Assembly (NCBI RefSeq): GCF_025840185.1
Contig: NZ_JAMPJU010000003.1
Span: forward strand, 1 to 64,000
DNA: 64,000 nucleotides
Source of the DNA: Brenneria izbisi
Lineage (GTDB): Bacteria; Pseudomonadota; Gammaproteobacteria; Enterobacterales; Enterobacteriaceae
Direction: 5' to 3'
Below are positions 1-11,087 of this stretch, in pieces. The notes under the pieces are model-generated. The model did no database searches, was not told the origin of the DNA, and was given only the letters and a program-made list of their open reading frames with translations. Both the position numbers and the translations under genes were made by a program. Every line of letters starts with the position of its first letter. Position 1 is the first letter of the stretch.

Positions 1-74
1 CTCAGCAGTGAAACGCCGTAGCGCCGATGGTAGTGTGGGGTCTCCCCATGTGAGAGTAGGGAACTGCCAGGCAT
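1..74 (+). rRNA. rrf: 5S ribosomal RNA, 3' part
   Basis: The first 74 bases match the 3' two-thirds of enterobacterial 5S rRNA, including the region just after the conserved GAACTCAG segment and the terminal GAACTGCCAGGCAT. The 5' end lies outside the window. It marks the end of an rRNA operon transcribed toward metA. Confidence 0.95.
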
Positions 75-85
75 CAACTAAGTGG

Positions 86-115
86 AAAGCCCCATGCGAC
101 AGCATGGGGCTTTTT
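86..115 (+). terminator. Rho-independent terminator of the rRNA operon
   Basis: A 12-bp perfect stem (86-97 with 102-113) encloses a 4-base loop and ends in a T run at 111-115. It follows the 5S gene by 11 bases, the expected place for the rrn terminator. Confidence 0.9.
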
Positions 116-282
116 GCGTTGTGCCACAGTCTGCATCCATGTCTCAGGTATATTTAGTTTGTTTTAAATTCGTTCTAACTTTAACCTACTGATTAATCGA
201 TCTATTTACCTCTTCTTATTTTCTTTCTGCGATAAACTATCTCTATATATAATAAAATTGCATAAGCTTATTGAAATAGTGA

Positions 283-295
283 TGAAACATTTTCA
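283..295 (+). promoter_or_regulatory. Putative MetR binding site upstream of metA
   Basis: The sequence TGAAACATTTTCA fits the MetR consensus TGAA-N5-TTCA exactly. It lies about 55 bases upstream of the MetJ boxes. MetR, the LysR-type homocysteine sensor, is known to activate metA in enteric bacteria. The assignment here rests on motif and position only. Confidence 0.5.
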
Positions 296-312
296 CCTTA
301 GCAAGCGACTAC

Positions 313-341
313 TCGACTTTCTTATCAAAACTCGCTATCTT
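313..341 (+). promoter_or_regulatory. Candidate sigma-70 promoter of metA
   Basis: A weak -35 (TCGACT, 313-318) and -10 (TATCTT, 336-341) are separated by 17 bases. This would start transcription just before or within the MetJ boxes, a sensible arrangement for repression. The match to consensus is modest and other starts are possible. Confidence 0.3.
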
Positions 342-350
342 CGGGCATCT

Positions 351-382
351 AGAAGTCTAAACGTATAAACATATAAACGTAT
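351..382 (+). promoter_or_regulatory. Four tandem MetJ operator boxes (met boxes)
   Basis: Four head-to-tail 8-mers, AGAAGTCT, AAACGTAT, AAACATAT and AAACGTAT, follow each other without gaps. They resemble the MetJ consensus AGACGTCT. MetJ with S-adenosylmethionine binds such arrays cooperatively to repress methionine genes. The array ends 19 bases before the metA start codon. Confidence 0.75.
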
Positions 383-401
383 GTTGTGAGGATGTAAGGT
401 T

Positions 402-1331
402 ATGCCAATCCGGGTTCCAGATGAGTTACCAGCCGTCAATTTTCTGCGCAATGAGAATGTCTTTGTGATGACATCCTCACGCGCTAAAACGCAGGAAATT
501 CGTCCTTTGAAAGTGTTGGTACTGAACCTGATGCCAAAGAAAATCGAAACAGAGAACCAGTTTCTACGGTTGCTATCGAATTCTCCTTTACAGATCGATA
601 TTCAACTATTGCGTATAGATAGTCGCGAGTCGAAGAATACGCCAACTGAGCATCTGGATAATTTCTACTGTAATTTCGATGATATTCAGGATGAAAATTT
701 TGACGGCTTGATTGTCACCGGCGCGCCATTGGGACTGGTCGATTTCAGTGATGTTGTGTATTGGCCGCAAATAGAGCGCGTGATTACCTGGGCAAAAGAG
801 CACGTAACTTCAACCCTGTTTGTGTGTTGGGCGGTGCAGGCAGCATTAAATATTCTGTATGGTATTCCCAAGATGACGCGTCAAGAAAAACTGTCAGGCG
901 TTTATTCGCATCAGACCTTGCAGCCACACGCTTTGCTGACCCGCGGTTTTGATGAAACCTTTTTAGCGCCACATTCCCGTTATGCGGACTTCCCGACAGA
1001 GGTCATTCGTCAGTATACCGATTTGGATATTCTGGCGGAGTCCGAACAGACTGGCGCTTATCTGTTTGCCAGCAAAGACAAACGTCTGGCTTTTGTCACC
1101 GGACATCCTGAATATGATGCGCATACGCTGGCTGATGAATACTTCCGTGACTGTGACGCCAGCCTGCATCCGATGCTGCCCGTGAACTACTTTCCTGCCA
1201 ATAATCCACAGATTGCACCAAAAGCGACCTGGCGCAGTCATGGTCACTTGTTATTTGTTAACTGGCTGAACTACTACGTTTATCAGATCACGCCATATGA
1301 TCTACGCCGTATGAATCCGACATTGGAATAA
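402..1331 (+). CDS. metA: Homoserine O-succinyltransferase MetA
   Basis: MetA transfers succinyl from succinyl-CoA to the hydroxyl of L-homoserine, the first committed step of methionine synthesis, in the cytoplasm. The 309-residue product has the usual family length. Cys142 in LFVCWAVQA is the acyl-accepting nucleophile, and the VTGHPEYD segment carries the His and Glu of the catalytic triad. The start is supported by the upstream GAGGATGTAAGG and agreement with the family N-terminus. It is monocistronic, with its own terminator downstream, and appears controlled by MetJ boxes and a MetR site upstream. Confidence 0.97.
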   Translation: MPIRVPDELPAVNFLRNENVFVMTSSRAKTQEIRPLKVLVLNLMPKKIETENQFLRLLSNSPLQIDIQLLRIDSRESKNTPTEHLDNFYCNFDDIQDENFDGLIVTGAPLGLVDFSDVVYWPQIERVITWAKEHVTSTLFVCWAVQAALNILYGIPKMTRQEKLSGVYSHQTLQPHALLTRGFDETFLAPHSRYADFPTEVIRQYTDLDILAESEQTGAYLFASKDKRLAFVTGHPEYDAHTLADEYFRDCDASLHPMLPVNYFPANNPQIAPKATWRSHGHLLFVNWLNYYVYQITPYDLRRMNPTLE

Positions 1332-1350
1332 TTCATCTTCTCTCGCTTTC

Positions 1351-1376
1351 AAGGCGCCTTTTGTGGCGCCTTTTTT
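1351..1376 (+). terminator. Rho-independent terminator of metA
   Basis: An 8-bp stem AAGGCGCC/GGCGCCTT (1351-1358 with 1365-1372) with a 6-base loop is followed by a T run to 1376. It lies 20 bases after the metA stop codon and separates metA from the ace operon. Confidence 0.9.
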
Positions 1377-1479
1377 ACTTCTGTTTTCCCATCATTCCAG
1401 CTTATGAAAGCATTTCCTCTTCTCTTTGAAAGTTAATCTTCTTATGAATCATGGTATTGAATTAGATTTAAGTTAAAAA

Positions 1480-1494
1480 TGGAAATTGTTTTTG
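1480..1494 (+). promoter_or_regulatory. Possible IclR half-operator upstream of aceB
   Basis: TGGAAATTGTTTTTG begins with a perfect copy of the left half of the IclR operator (TGGAAAT) but has a poor right half. IclR, encoded downstream of aceK, represses aceBAK in enteric bacteria, so a site about 110 bases before aceB is plausible. The motif match alone is weak. Confidence 0.3.
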
Positions 1495-1605
1495 ATTTTT
1501 TTATTTATTGAATTACGCTTAAAACTGTCGGTTAAGAAATATTCAGTTTTCATCCGACGTCCAGATAGTCGCTTAGCGTAGAGGATTCTGAGAAGGAACC
1601 ATGAA

Positions 1606-3204
1606 ATGACGCAACAGACAATAAGCAAAGAGTTGTTGTTCAGCCAGCGTTTTGGTGAGGCAGAGAAACAAATTCTCACGGATGAAACCGTTGATTTCTT
1701 AACCGAACTCGTAGGGCATTTTACCGTCGCGCGGAATCAGTTATTGGCTGAGCGTGAGGTGTGGCAGCATAAGATTGATAACGGGCAACTACCAAATTTT
1801 ATTTCGGAAACCGCTTCCATTCGTGATGAGGGATGGGGAATTCGCGGTATCCCTGATGACCTGAAAGATCGTCGCGTTGAAATTACTGGTCCTGTTGAAC
1901 GCAAAATGGTTATCAATGCATTGAATGCCAACGTAAAGGTTTTCATGGCTGATTTTGAGGATTCTCTCTCTCCCAGCTGGGACAAGGTGATCGAGGGACA
2001 GATTAATTTGCGTGATGCCGTTCGGGGGACGATTTCTTATCGTAATGAGGCGGGAAAAATTTATCAGTTGAAGCCAAATCCCGCGGTTTTGATCTGTCGG
2101 GTACGCGGTCTGCATCTGCCTGAAAAACATGTCACGCTGCAAGGTGAGGCGATCCCCGCAAGTTTGTTTGATTTTGCGCTCTACTTTTTCCACAACTACC
2201 GTGAACTATTGGCGAAAGGCAGTGGCCCTTATTTCTATTTGCCAAAAATGCAGTCGTGGCAAGAGGCGGCATGGTGGAGCGAGGTCTTTTGCCATACAGA
2301 AGATCGTTTTATGCTCCCAAGAGGGACGATTAAGGCCACGGTATTGATCGAAACGTTGCCAGCTGTCTTTCAGATGGACGAAATCCTTTACCATTTGCGC
2401 GATCATATCGTTGGGTTGAATTGTGGTCGTTGGGATTACATTTTCAGCTATATCAAAACGTTGAAAAACCATCCTGATCGTGTCCTGCCTGATCGTCAGT
2501 CTGTGACGATGGAGCAACCTTTCCTGAGCGCCTATTCAAAATTATTGATCAAAACCTGTCATCGTCGCGGGGCGCTTGCGATGGGCGGCATGGCTGCTTT
2601 TATCCCCAGTAAGGATGCTGAGCGCAACAACTGGGTGCTGGACAAGGTGCGTAAGGATAAGGAGCTCGAAGCCAGAAACGGTCATGATGGCACCTGGGTC
2701 GCCCATCCCGGCCTGGCGGACACTGTGATGGCGGTTTTCGGGCAGACTCTTGGAGCGCGCCAAAACCAACTCGATATGCTGCGTGAAAATGATGCGCCGA
2801 TCAGCGCCGCACAATTGCTGGCACCATGCCCTGGAGAACGAACCGAAACCGGCATGCGCGCCAATATTCGCGTCGCGGTACAGTACATCGAAGCGTGGAT
2901 TTCGGGTAATGGTTGCGTGCCGATTTACGGACTAATGGAGGATGCGGCGACGGCTGAGATTTCTCGTACTTCAATTTGGCAGTGGATTCATCATGGAAAA
3001 ACGCTGAGCGACGGACGCGTGATCACCAAAGCGTTGTTTCAGCAGATGTTGGCCGAAGAGATGCGGGTGATTCAGGAGGAACTCGGAGAGGCGCGATTTA
3101 GTGGCGGTCGGTTTGATGACGCTGCACGCCTGATGGAAGAAATCACGACGCAGGATGAGCTTATCGACTTCCTGACGTTGCCTGGTTACGCCCTGCTTGA
3201 TTAA
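1606..3204 (+). CDS. aceB: Malate synthase A
   Basis: AceB condenses glyoxylate with acetyl-CoA to give malate, the second step of the glyoxylate shunt. The product is 532 residues, as in the E. coli enzyme. The malate synthase signature around [13 protein letters not shown] and the C-terminal [12 protein letters not shown] segment are both present. The start at 1606 follows AGAAGGAA by seven bases; an ATG five bases upstream opens only a two-codon frame. aceA follows after 32 bases, forming the conserved aceBAK operon, so the cell can grow on acetate or fatty acids. Confidence 0.97.
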   Translation: MTQQTISKELLFSQRFGEAEKQILTDETVDFLTELVGHFTVARNQLLAEREVWQHKIDNGQLPNFISETASIRDEGWGIRGIPDDLKDRRVEITGPVERKMVINALNANVKVFMADFEDSLSPSWDKVIEGQINLRDAVRGTISYRNEAGKIYQLKPNPAVLICRVRGLHLPEKHVTLQGEAIPASLFDFALYFFHNYRELLAKGSGPYFYLPKMQSWQEAAWWSEVFCHTEDRFMLPRGTIKATVLIETLPAVFQMDEILYHLRDHIVGLNCGRWDYIFSYIKTLKNHPDRVLPDRQSVTMEQPFLSAYSKLLIKTCHRRGALAMGGMAAFIPSKDAERNNWVLDKVRKDKELEARNGHDGTWVAHPGLADTVMAVFGQTLGARQNQLDMLRENDAPISAAQLLAPCPGERTETGMRANIRVAVQYIEAWISGNGCVPIYGLMEDAATAEISRTSIWQWIHHGKTLSDGRVITKALFQQMLAEEMRVIQEELGEARFSGGRFDDAARLMEEITTQDELIDFLTLPGYALLD

Positions 3205-3236
3205 TTCTCACTGACGGTAAAAAAGGAATCGCAGCT

Positions 3237-4544
3237 ATGACGACTTCTCGTACCCAACAGATTCAACAACTTGAACAAGAATGGAAAAGCGCTCGCTGGG
3301 AAGGTATTGCCCGACCTTATCGTGCTGAAGACGTGATCAGTTTGCGTGGCTCGGTGAACCCTGAATGTACGTTGGCCCAGTTGGGGGCGGCCAGGTTATG
3401 GAAACTGCTGCACGGTGAATCCCGCAAAGGTTACGTCAATTGTCTGGGCGCCTTGACGGGTGGACAGGCGTTGCAACAGGCGAAAGCAGGGATTGAAGCC
3501 ATTTATCTTTCTGGCTGGCAGGTTGCCGCCGATGCGAATTTGGCGTCCAGTATGTATCCCGATCAATCATTGTATCCGGCCAACTCGGTGCCGGCGATGG
3601 TTGAACGCATCAATAACACTTTCCGGCGCGCCGATCAGATTCAATGGGCTAATCAGATTGAGCCGGGCGACAAACGCTACACCGATTATTTTCTGCCGAT
3701 CGTCGCCGATGCGGAAGCTGGCTTCGGCGGGGTTCTGAATGCATTTGAACTGATGAAGTCGATGATTGAAGCGGGAGCAGCGGCCGTCCATTTTGAAGAC
3801 CAACTTGCCTCCGTCAAAAAATGCGGGCACATGGGCGGGAAGGTTCTGGTGCCAAGTCAGGAAGCGATCCAGAAACTGGTGGCGGCGCGTTTGGCGGCGG
3901 ATGTCCTGGGAGTGCCGACATTACTGGTTGCGCGAACCGATGCCGATGCCGCGGATCTGCTGACTTCAGATTGCGACGAGTATGACCAGGCGTTTATTAC
4001 CGGTGAGCGGACGGCGGAAGGTTTTTATCGTACCCATGCCGGCGTAGAGCAAGCTATCAGTCGCGGTCTGGCTTATGCGCCTTATGCTGATCTGGTGTGG
4101 TGCGAAACATCGACGCCGGATTTGGAGGTGGCGCGTCGTTTTGCACAGGCGATTCACGCCCGCTATCCCGGTAAGCTGCTGGCGTATAACTGCTCGCCTT
4201 CCTTCAACTGGAAGAAGAATCTGGATGACCGTGCGATTGCACGCTTTCAGGATGAATTATCGGCAATGGGTTACAAATATCAGTTTATTACGCTGGCCGG
4301 TATTCACAGTATGTGGTTCAACATGTTCGATCTGGCCCACGCTTATGCACAGGGTGAAGGCATGAAACATTATGTCGAGAAAGTACAACAGCCGGAATTT
4401 GATGCGATAAAAGACGGTTACACCTTTTCCTCGCACCAGCAGGAAGTGGGTACGGGCTATTTTGACAAGGTGACGAACATTATTCAGGGCGGAATCTCTT
4501 CCGTCACGGCCTTGACGGGATCGACGGAAGAACAGCAATTCTGA
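3237..4544 (+). CDS. aceA: Isocitrate lyase
   Basis: AceA cleaves isocitrate to succinate and glyoxylate, diverting carbon from the two decarboxylating steps of the citrate cycle. The product has 435 residues, the usual enteric length. The signature KKCGHMGGK contains the catalytic cysteine, and the acidic metal-binding DAEAGFGG segment lies upstream of it. A Shine-Dalgarno AAAGGAA precedes the ATG. It is the second gene of aceBAK; a stem-loop separates it from aceK. Confidence 0.97.
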   Translation: MTTSRTQQIQQLEQEWKSARWEGIARPYRAEDVISLRGSVNPECTLAQLGAARLWKLLHGESRKGYVNCLGALTGGQALQQAKAGIEAIYLSGWQVAADANLASSMYPDQSLYPANSVPAMVERINNTFRRADQIQWANQIEPGDKRYTDYFLPIVADAEAGFGGVLNAFELMKSMIEAGAAAVHFEDQLASVKKCGHMGGKVLVPSQEAIQKLVAARLAADVLGVPTLLVARTDADAADLLTSDCDEYDQAFITGERTAEGFYRTHAGVEQAISRGLAYAPYADLVWCETSTPDLEVARRFAQAIHARYPGKLLAYNCSPSFNWKKNLDDRAIARFQDELSAMGYKYQFITLAGIHSMWFNMFDLAHAYAQGEGMKHYVEKVQQPEFDAIKDGYTFSSHQQEVGTGYFDKVTNIIQGGISSVTALTGSTEEQQF

Positions 4545-4551
4545 GACTAAG

Positions 4552-4572
4552 CGGTCAGCGTAATGCTGACCG
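4552..4572 (+). other. Stem-loop between aceA and aceK
   Basis: CGGTCAGC (4552-4559) pairs perfectly with GCTGACCG (4565-4572) around a GTAAT loop. There is no T run, so it is not a classic terminator. In E. coli the aceA-aceK gap also holds repeat structures thought to lower aceK expression relative to aceA. A similar role is inferred here. Confidence 0.55.
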
Positions 4573-4592
4573 GGCTTCATGTGGAGTGCATG

Positions 4593-6326
4593 ATGGCGCG
4601 AGACCTTGAGCAACTGGTGGCACAGACGATTTTGCAGGGGTTTGATGCGCAATACGGTCGCTTTCTGGAAGTCACCTCTGGCGCGCAACACCGATTTGAA
4701 CAAGCGGACTGGCCTGGCATACAACAAGCCATGAAGCAACGTATTCATCTTTATGATCATCATGTCGGGCTGGTGGTTGAGCAGTTGCGTTGCATTACCG
4801 GCGAGCGCTGTTATGACGCGGATTTTCTTGGCCGGGTAAAACAGATCTACACGCAGTTGTTGCCGGACTATCCGCGTTTTGAAATTGCGGAAAGCTTTTT
4901 CAATTCGGTTTACTGTCGCTTGTCCAACCATCGGGGGCTCACGCCCGATAAATTATTCGTTTTTAGTTCCCAGCCAGAAAAACGTTTTCGTGAAATTCCT
5001 CGTCCTATTGCGCGCGTCTTTCTTCCCTCTGATGGCTGGTCAGCGATGCTGGAAAGGTTGTTGCAGGATTTACCATTACGTTTGCCGTGGGAAGATTTAA
5101 CGCGGGATATTTCATATATCGTCAATTATCTTCAATGCGCCTTTTCCATGCAACAGCTATCCCAGGCAACGTTACAGGTCGCCAATGAGTTGTTCTATCG
5201 TAATAAAGCGGCCTGGCTGGTGGGGAAACTGTTGTTACCCGAAGGCATATTCCCTTTTCTGTTGCCGATTCATCACAACGAACAAGGCGCGGTATTTATT
5301 GATACCTGTCTGACCAGCCACGCTGAAGCCAGTATCGTTTTTGGTTTCGCTCGTTCCTATTTTATGGTTTATGCCCCTTTGCCATCGGCATTGGTGGCTT
5401 GGTTGCACGATATTCTACCGGGGAAAACCACCGCTGAGCGCTATCTGGCGATTGGTTGTCAGAAACATAGTAAGACGGAGTATTACCGCGAATATCTCCA
5501 TTATCTTGGCGAATCGCGGGAGCAATTCATTATTGCGCCCGGCGTGAAAGGCATGGTGATGCTGGTGTTTACGCTACCATCGTTCGATTGCGTTTTTAAA
5601 GTGATCAAGGATCGCTTTGCGCCGCAAAAAGAGGTTAGCGCTGAACGGGTAATGGCCTGTTATCGTTTGGTAAAAGAGCACGATCGCGTCGGAAGGATGG
5701 CGGACACGCAAGAGTACAAAAACTTCGTTATTGATAAACACCGTATCAGTCCTGAGTTAATGGCTGAGTTACAGCGTGAGGCGCCGGGAAAACTGGAGGA
5801 TTCAGGCGATCAGATAGTGATCCGCCACCTGTACATGGAACGACGAATGACGCCGCTGAATCTTTATCTTGAGCAGGCGACGGAACAGCAACTGCATGAT
5901 GTGATTGAAGAGTATGGCAATGCTATCAAGCAATTGGCCGCCGCCAATATTTTTCCCGGCGATATGTTATTTAAGAACTTCGGCGTGACCCGGCATGGTC
6001 GGGTGGTGTTCTACGACTACGATGAGATTTGCTATATGACGGAAGTCAATTTCCGTGATATTCCGCCGGCACGCTATCCCGAAGATGAAATGGCCGCGGA
6101 ACCCTGGTACAGCGTCACGCCTGATGATGTGTTTCCCGAAGAGTTCAGACATTTTCTTTGTAGTGACAAAAAAGTACGGCGACTCCTTGAAGAAATGCAC
6201 GGCGAGTTGTTTTGCGCCGATTACTGGCGAGCGCTACAACAACGTATCCGTGACGGACATATTGAGGATGTCTATGCTTATCGGCGCGGCAAACGATTTA
6301 GCCTGCGGGCAACGGAAAATGCATAG
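4593..6326 (+). CDS. aceK: Isocitrate dehydrogenase kinase/phosphatase
   Basis: AceK phosphorylates and dephosphorylates isocitrate dehydrogenase, setting the split between the citrate cycle and the glyoxylate shunt. I take the second ATG of an adjacent pair, at 4593, because GTGGAG lies six bases upstream and the product (577 residues, [11 protein letters not shown]) then aligns with the known N-terminus. A start at 4563 would add ten unsupported residues. The kinase-like C-terminal domain, including [19 protein letters not shown] with its metal-binding Asp, is intact. It closes the aceBAK operon. Confidence 0.95.
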   Translation: MARDLEQLVAQTILQGFDAQYGRFLEVTSGAQHRFEQADWPGIQQAMKQRIHLYDHHVGLVVEQLRCITGERCYDADFLGRVKQIYTQLLPDYPRFEIAESFFNSVYCRLSNHRGLTPDKLFVFSSQPEKRFREIPRPIARVFLPSDGWSAMLERLLQDLPLRLPWEDLTRDISYIVNYLQCAFSMQQLSQATLQVANELFYRNKAAWLVGKLLLPEGIFPFLLPIHHNEQGAVFIDTCLTSHAEASIVFGFARSYFMVYAPLPSALVAWLHDILPGKTTAERYLAIGCQKHSKTEYYREYLHYLGESREQFIIAPGVKGMVMLVFTLPSFDCVFKVIKDRFAPQKEVSAERVMACYRLVKEHDRVGRMADTQEYKNFVIDKHRISPELMAELQREAPGKLEDSGDQIVIRHLYMERRMTPLNLYLEQATEQQLHDVIEEYGNAIKQLAAANIFPGDMLFKNFGVTRHGRVVFYDYDEICYMTEVNFRDIPPARYPEDEMAAEPWYSVTPDDVFPEEFRHFLCSDKKVRRLLEEMHGELFCADYWRALQQRIRDGHIEDVYAYRRGKRFSLRATENA

Positions 6327-6371
6327 TCTGAAAAGGCGTGACGCCCGCTAGCCGCCGCCCAGCATGACGCA

Positions 6372-7202
6372 TTATGCGCCGCTGTATTCGTTGGTGATCT
6401 GTTTGGCGGCTTTAATCACCAACGCGCCCAGTTCGGTCACGCGGTCGTCGGTAATGCGCGAAACCGGGCCGGAGATCGAGATAGCGGCAAAGGCTTCGTG
6501 ATGCTCGTCCAGAATACAGGCCGCGATACAGCGTAAGCCCAGCGCATGTTCCTCATCATCAAACGAATAGCCCTGTTTGCGGATCAGCGACAGATTATCT
6601 TTCAGGTTCTGCGGCGAATTCAGCGTATGCGAAGTATAACCATGCAGCCCTTTTTTGTGCAGCAACTGGGTGACCTGACTTTCCGGTAAATTCGCCAGAA
6701 ATGCTTTTCCGGCCCCGGAAGCATGCATCGGCAGTTTGCCGCCGATCGGCGCCGACATGCGCATCAGTGCGGTGCATTGAACCTGATCGATGATGATGGC
6801 CTGACAATCGCTTTGATCGAGCACCGCCAGGTTGACCGTTTCACCGGAAGCTTCCATTAGTTTTCTCAGGATCGGGTGCACAATAGCCAACAGATTACGG
6901 CTTTGCAGAAAGCTGCTGCCGACGATAAAAGCGTGAGAGGCGATAGTCCATAACCCCAAATCACCCACCTGGCGGACAAATCCTTGCTGCTGCATGGTGG
7001 TCAGCAGACGATGCGTCGTCGAGTTGGGTAATCCCGCTTGTTGGGCAAGATCGGTGAGCGCTACGCTGCCATGCGCTTTGGCGATATATTCCAATAGTGT
7101 TAAACCGCGCGTCAGCGATTGTACCTGTCCGGTAGCCTGGGCTGGGGTCGCGGCGCTGGCTCTGGGTTTTTTGCCTCTTTTGGCAGGTTCAGGTGGCGTC
7201 AT
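6372..7202 (-). CDS. iclR: Acetate operon repressor IclR
   Basis: This is the founding member of the IclR family, 276 residues. It has an N-terminal winged helix-turn-helix (about residues 28-90, ALTDLAQQAGLPNSTTHRLL) and a C-terminal effector domain that in E. coli senses glyoxylate and pyruvate. It represses aceBAK. The start at 7202 follows AGGGGAA; an ATG just upstream opens only a two-codon frame. The gene converges on aceK and diverges from metH. The N-terminus is basic and Ala-rich (KRGKKPRASAATPAQ), as in relatives. Confidence 0.95.
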   Translation of the reverse strand: MTPPEPAKRGKKPRASAATPAQATGQVQSLTRGLTLLEYIAKAHGSVALTDLAQQAGLPNSTTHRLLTTMQQQGFVRQVGDLGLWTIASHAFIVGSSFLQSRNLLAIVHPILRKLMEASGETVNLAVLDQSDCQAIIIDQVQCTALMRMSAPIGGKLPMHASGAGKAFLANLPESQVTQLLHKKGLHGYTSHTLNSPQNLKDNLSLIRKQGYSFDDEEHALGLRCIAACILDEHHEAFAAISISGPVSRITDDRVTELGALVIKAAKQITNEYSGA

Positions 7203-7298
7203 GGCATGGTTCCCCTATTGTGATAATGGAATTGATTTTCGTTTTTCCTGCCAATAATGCAACACTTCTTTCGCTGGCGCGAAAATAACCTGTGCGCC

Positions 7299-7311
7299 TG
7301 AAAAAGTCTCA
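7299..7311 (+). promoter_or_regulatory. Possible MetR site upstream of metH
   Basis: TGAAAAAGTCTCA matches the MetR consensus TGAA-N5-TTCA at seven of eight defined positions. It lies about 90 bases upstream of metH, a gene known to be activated by MetR in enteric bacteria. The motif is short, so this is tentative. Confidence 0.35.
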
Positions 7312-7398
7312 TGTGACGCGACATCAGCAGATCCGCAACTTATGCTAGGATAGGCGCTCGCATCGGCGGGATATTCATCGGTTGGCAATGAGGTTCTT

Positions 7399-10300
7399 GT
7401 GATTAATCGGGCAGACGAATTGCGCCGTCAGTTAGCGCAACGCATTATGGTGTTGGATGGTGGTATGGGAACCATGATCCAAAGTTATCGCTTGCAGGAA
7501 GAAGATTATCGTGGCGAACGTTTTGCCGACTGGCCGAGCGACGTGAAGGGTAATAACGATCTTCTGGTATTGACCAAACCACAGGTGATTACGGAAATCC
7601 ATGATGCCTACCTGAAATCGGGCGCCGATATCCTCGAAACCAATACCTTCAACGCCACGACGATTGCGATGGCCGATTATTCGATGGCGTCGCTGTCGGC
7701 GGAAATTAATACGACGGCGGCAAAACTGGCGCGGATCTGCGCCGATAAATGGACCGCGCTGACACCGGATAAACCGCGTTATGTCGCGGGCGTGTTGGGC
7801 CCGACCAACCGAACCGCGTCGATCTCCCCGGATGTGAACGATCCCGCCTTTCGCAATATCAGCTTTGATCAACTGGTCGAAGCCTACCGAGAATCAACGC
7901 GGGCATTGATTCTCGGCGGTGTTGATTTGATCATGATCGAAACCATCTTCGATACCCTGAACGCCAAGGCCGCGATATTTGCGGTGGAAAGTGAATTTGA
8001 AGCGTTGGGGATCGAACTGCCGGTGATGATTTCCGGCACAATCACCGATGCATCCGGGCGAACCTTATCCGGTCAGACGACAGAAGCCTTTTACAACTCG
8101 CTGCGGCATTGCCGTCCGCTCTCTTTTGGCCTGAACTGTGCGTTAGGGCCGGATGAGTTACGCCAATACGTCGCCGAACTGTCGCGTATCGCTGAATGCT
8201 ACGTGACGGCACACCCGAACGCGGGGTTGCCTAACGCCTTTGGCGAGTACGATCTGGATGCGGCGGAGATGGCGCAGCATATCGGGGAATGGGCGCGCGC
8301 CGGTTTCCTGAATATTGTCGGCGGATGCTGCGGTTCCACCCCGGAACACATTGCGGCCATCGTCAGGGTTGTCGAGGGCGTGGCGCCAAGAAAATTACCG
8401 GAGATACCGGTAGCCTGTCGCCTTTCCGGTCTTGAACCACTGAATATTGATGCCAATACGTTGTTCGTTAACGTGGGCGAACGCACCAACGTGACCGGTT
8501 CGGCGCGATTCAAACGTCTGATTAAAGAAGAGAAATATAATGAAGCGCTGGATGTCGCCCGTCAGCAGGTAGAAAGTGGGGCGCAGATCATCGATATCAA
8601 CATGGATGAAGGCATGCTGGACGCGGAAGCGGCGATGGTTCGTTTTCTGAATCTGATTGCTGGCGAGCCGGATATTGCGCGTGTGCCAATCATGATCGAT
8701 TCCTCGAAATGGAGCGTCGTTGAGCAGGGCCTGAAATGTATTCAGGGTAAGGGGATCGTCAACTCGATTTCCATGAAAGAAGGCGTCGAGGCGTTTATAC
8801 AGTACGCCAAACTGGTCCGGCGTTATGGCGCAGCCATGGTGGTGATGGCATTTGATGAGGTGGGGCAGGCGGATACCCGTGCGCGGAAAATAGAAATTTG
8901 CCGTCGTGCTTACCAGATCCTGACTAAAGAGGTGGGATTCCCGCCGGAAGACATTATTTTCGATCCGAATATTTTCGCTGTGGCGACCGGGATTGAAGAA
9001 CACAACAACTATGCGGTGGATTTTATTGAAGCCTGCGCGGATATCAAAGCCCAGTTGCCTCATGCCATGATTTCCGGCGGGGTGTCCAACGTATCGTTCT
9101 CATTCCGGGGCAACGATCTGGTGCGTGAAGCTATCCACGCGGTCTTCCTCTATCACGCGATCCGCAACGGTATGGATATGGGGATCGTGAATGCCGGACA
9201 GTTGGCGATCTATGACGATCTTTCGGCTGAACTGCGCGACGCGGTTGAAGATGTGATCCTCAACCGCCGTGATGACGCGACGGAGCGCATGCTTGATCTG
9301 GCTGAAAAATATCGCGGTAACAAAGCGGAAGACGAAAGTACCAAACCGCAGGCGGAATGGCGGGGCTGGGCGGTGAACAAACGTCTGGAATACTCGCTGG
9401 TCAAAGGCATTACCGAATTTATCGAACGGGACACGGAAGAAGCGCGTCAGCAGGCGGCGCGCCCCATTGAGGTCATTGAAGGGCCGCTGATGGATGGGAT
9501 GAATGTGGTTGGCGATCTGTTCGGCGCCGGAAAAATGTTTTTGCCGCAGGTGGTGAAATCGGCGCGCGTCATGAAGCAGGCGGTAGCTTATCTCGAACCT
9601 TATATCGAAGCCAGTAAAGCCAAAGGCACCACCGCCGGGAAGATTCTGCTGGCAACGGTGAAAGGGGATGTGCACGATATCGGTAAGAACATTGTCGGCG
9701 TAGTATTGCAGTGTAATAACTATGAGATTATCGATCTTGGCGTGATGGTGCCGACGGATAAAATCCTGAAGACCGCACAACAAGAAAATGTGGATATCAT
9801 CGGGTTATCCGGCCTGATAACGCCTTCACTGGATGAAATGGTGAACGTGGCGAAGGAAATGCAGCGCCAGGGGTTTGCGATACCGCTGCTCATCGGCGGG
9901 GCGACGACCTCTAAGGCGCACACCGCGGTGAAAATTGAGCAGAACTACAGCGGCCCGGCGGTCTATGTGCAGAATGCGTCCCGCACGGTAGGGGTGGTGT
10001 CGGCGCTGTTGTCAGCGAACCAATATGATGATTTCGTTGCCCGTACCCGCAAAGAATACGAAACGGTGCGCATTCAGCACGCACGTAAGAAACCCAGAAC
10101 GCCGCCGGTTACGCTGGCTGCTGCCCGTGATAACGCCGCCGTGCTGGATTGGGAAAACTATACGCCACCCGTTGCGCATCGTTTAGGTGTACAAACGGTC
10201 ACGGCCAGTGTCGAAACGCTGCGTAATTATATCGACTGGACGCCTTTCTTCATGACCTGGTCGTTAGCGGGTAAATATCCACGTATTCTGCAAGATGAGG

Positions 10301-11082
10301 TGGTGGGTGAAGAGGCGACGCGTTTGTTGACGGATGCCAACGCCATGCTGGATACGCTTTCTGCAAGCGGTTCGCTCAATCCCCGTGGCGTCGTCGGATT
10401 GTTCCCCGCCAATCGGGTGGGGGATGATGTGGAGATCTATACGGATGAGCGACGTAATGCGGTGCTGCTGGTCAGCCATCACTTGCGTCAGCAAACAGAA
10501 AAAAAGGATTTTCCGAATTACTGCCTGTCCGATTTTGTGGCGCCGAAATCCAGCGGTAAGCCGGACTATCTTGGCGCATTCGCGGTGACGGGGGGGCTGG
10601 AAGAGGATACGCTGGCCGAACAGTGGGAAGCCCAACATGACGATTACAATAAGATCATGGTGAAAGCGCTGTCAGACCGGCTGGCGGAGGCGTTTGCCGA
10701 ATATCTGCATGAGCGGGTGCGCAAAGTCTACTGGGGTTATGCGGCGCATGAAAACCTCAGTAACGACGAACTGATCCGCGAAAATTATCAGGGGATCCGC
10801 CCGGCCCCAGGCTATGCTGCTTGCCCCGATCATACTGAAAAAGCGCAGATCTGGCAGTTGCTGGATGTCGAGCGGCATACCGGCATGAAACTCACCGAGT
10901 CATATGCCATGTGGCCGGGCGCGTCGGTATCCGGTTGGTATTTCAGCCATCCTGACAGTAAATATTTTGCGGTCGCCCAAATTCAACGCGATCAGGTGGA
11001 AGATTATGCCCAACGCAAAGCGATGGGGATCAGCGAAGTCGAGCGTTGGCTGGCGCCAAATCTTGGCTATGATGCGGACTGA
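7399..11082 (+). CDS. metH: Cobalamin-dependent methionine synthase MetH
   Basis: MetH moves the methyl group of methyltetrahydrofolate to homocysteine through methylcobalamin. At 1227 residues it equals the E. coli protein. The domain order is intact: homocysteine domain with zinc-binding cysteines (GLNCALG and VGGCCGSTP, near residues 250-315), pterin domain ([13 protein letters not shown]), cap and B12 domain with the cobalt-ligand His in [12 protein letters not shown], and the reactivation domain ending in NLGYDAD. It uses a GTG start preceded by TGAGGT. Together with metA it gives the cell complete late methionine synthesis when B12 is available. Confidence 0.97.
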   Translation: MINRADELRRQLAQRIMVLDGGMGTMIQSYRLQEEDYRGERFADWPSDVKGNNDLLVLTKPQVITEIHDAYLKSGADILETNTFNATTIAMADYSMASLSAEINTTAAKLARICADKWTALTPDKPRYVAGVLGPTNRTASISPDVNDPAFRNISFDQLVEAYRESTRALILGGVDLIMIETIFDTLNAKAAIFAVESEFEALGIELPVMISGTITDASGRTLSGQTTEAFYNSLRHCRPLSFGLNCALGPDELRQYVAELSRIAECYVTAHPNAGLPNAFGEYDLDAAEMAQHIGEWARAGFLNIVGGCCGSTPEHIAAIVRVVEGVAPRKLPEIPVACRLSGLEPLNIDANTLFVNVGERTNVTGSARFKRLIKEEKYNEALDVARQQVESGAQIIDINMDEGMLDAEAAMVRFLNLIAGEPDIARVPIMIDSSKWSVVEQGLKCIQGKGIVNSISMKEGVEAFIQYAKLVRRYGAAMVVMAFDEVGQADTRARKIEICRRAYQILTKEVGFPPEDIIFDPNIFAVATGIEEHNNYAVDFIEACADIKAQLPHAMISGGVSNVSFSFRGNDLVREAIHAVFLYHAIRNGMDMGIVNAGQLAIYDDLSAELRDAVEDVILNRRDDATERMLDLAEKYRGNKAEDESTKPQAEWRGWAVNKRLEYSLVKGITEFIERDTEEARQQAARPIEVIEGPLMDGMNVVGDLFGAGKMFLPQVVKSARVMKQAVAYLEPYIEASKAKGTTAGKILLATVKGDVHDIGKNIVGVVLQCNNYEIIDLGVMVPTDKILKTAQQENVDIIGLSGLITPSLDEMVNVAKEMQRQGFAIPLLIGGATTSKAHTAVKIEQNYSGPAVYVQNASRTVGVVSALLSANQYDDFVARTRKEYETVRIQHARKKPRTPPVTLAAARDNAAVLDWENYTPPVAHRLGVQTVTASVETLRNYIDWTPFFMTWSLAGKYPRILQDEVVGEEATRLLTDANAMLDTLSASGSLNPRGVVGLFPANRVGDDVEIYTDERRNAVLLVSHHLRQQTEKKDFPNYCLSDFVAPKSSGKPDYLGAFAVTGGLEEDTLAEQWEAQHDDYNKIMVKALSDRLAEAFAEYLHERVRKVYWGYAAHENLSNDELIRENYQGIRPAPGYAACPDHTEKAQIWQLLDVERHTGMKLTESYAMWPGASVSGWYFSHPDSKYFAVAQIQRDQVEDYAQRKAMGISEVERWLAPNLGYDAD

Positions 11083-11087
11083 ACAAC

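Noticed and set aside
4257-4931. 224-codon minus-strand frame over aceA and aceK
   Set aside because: It overlaps two well-supported genes, has no ribosome site and no recognisable family.
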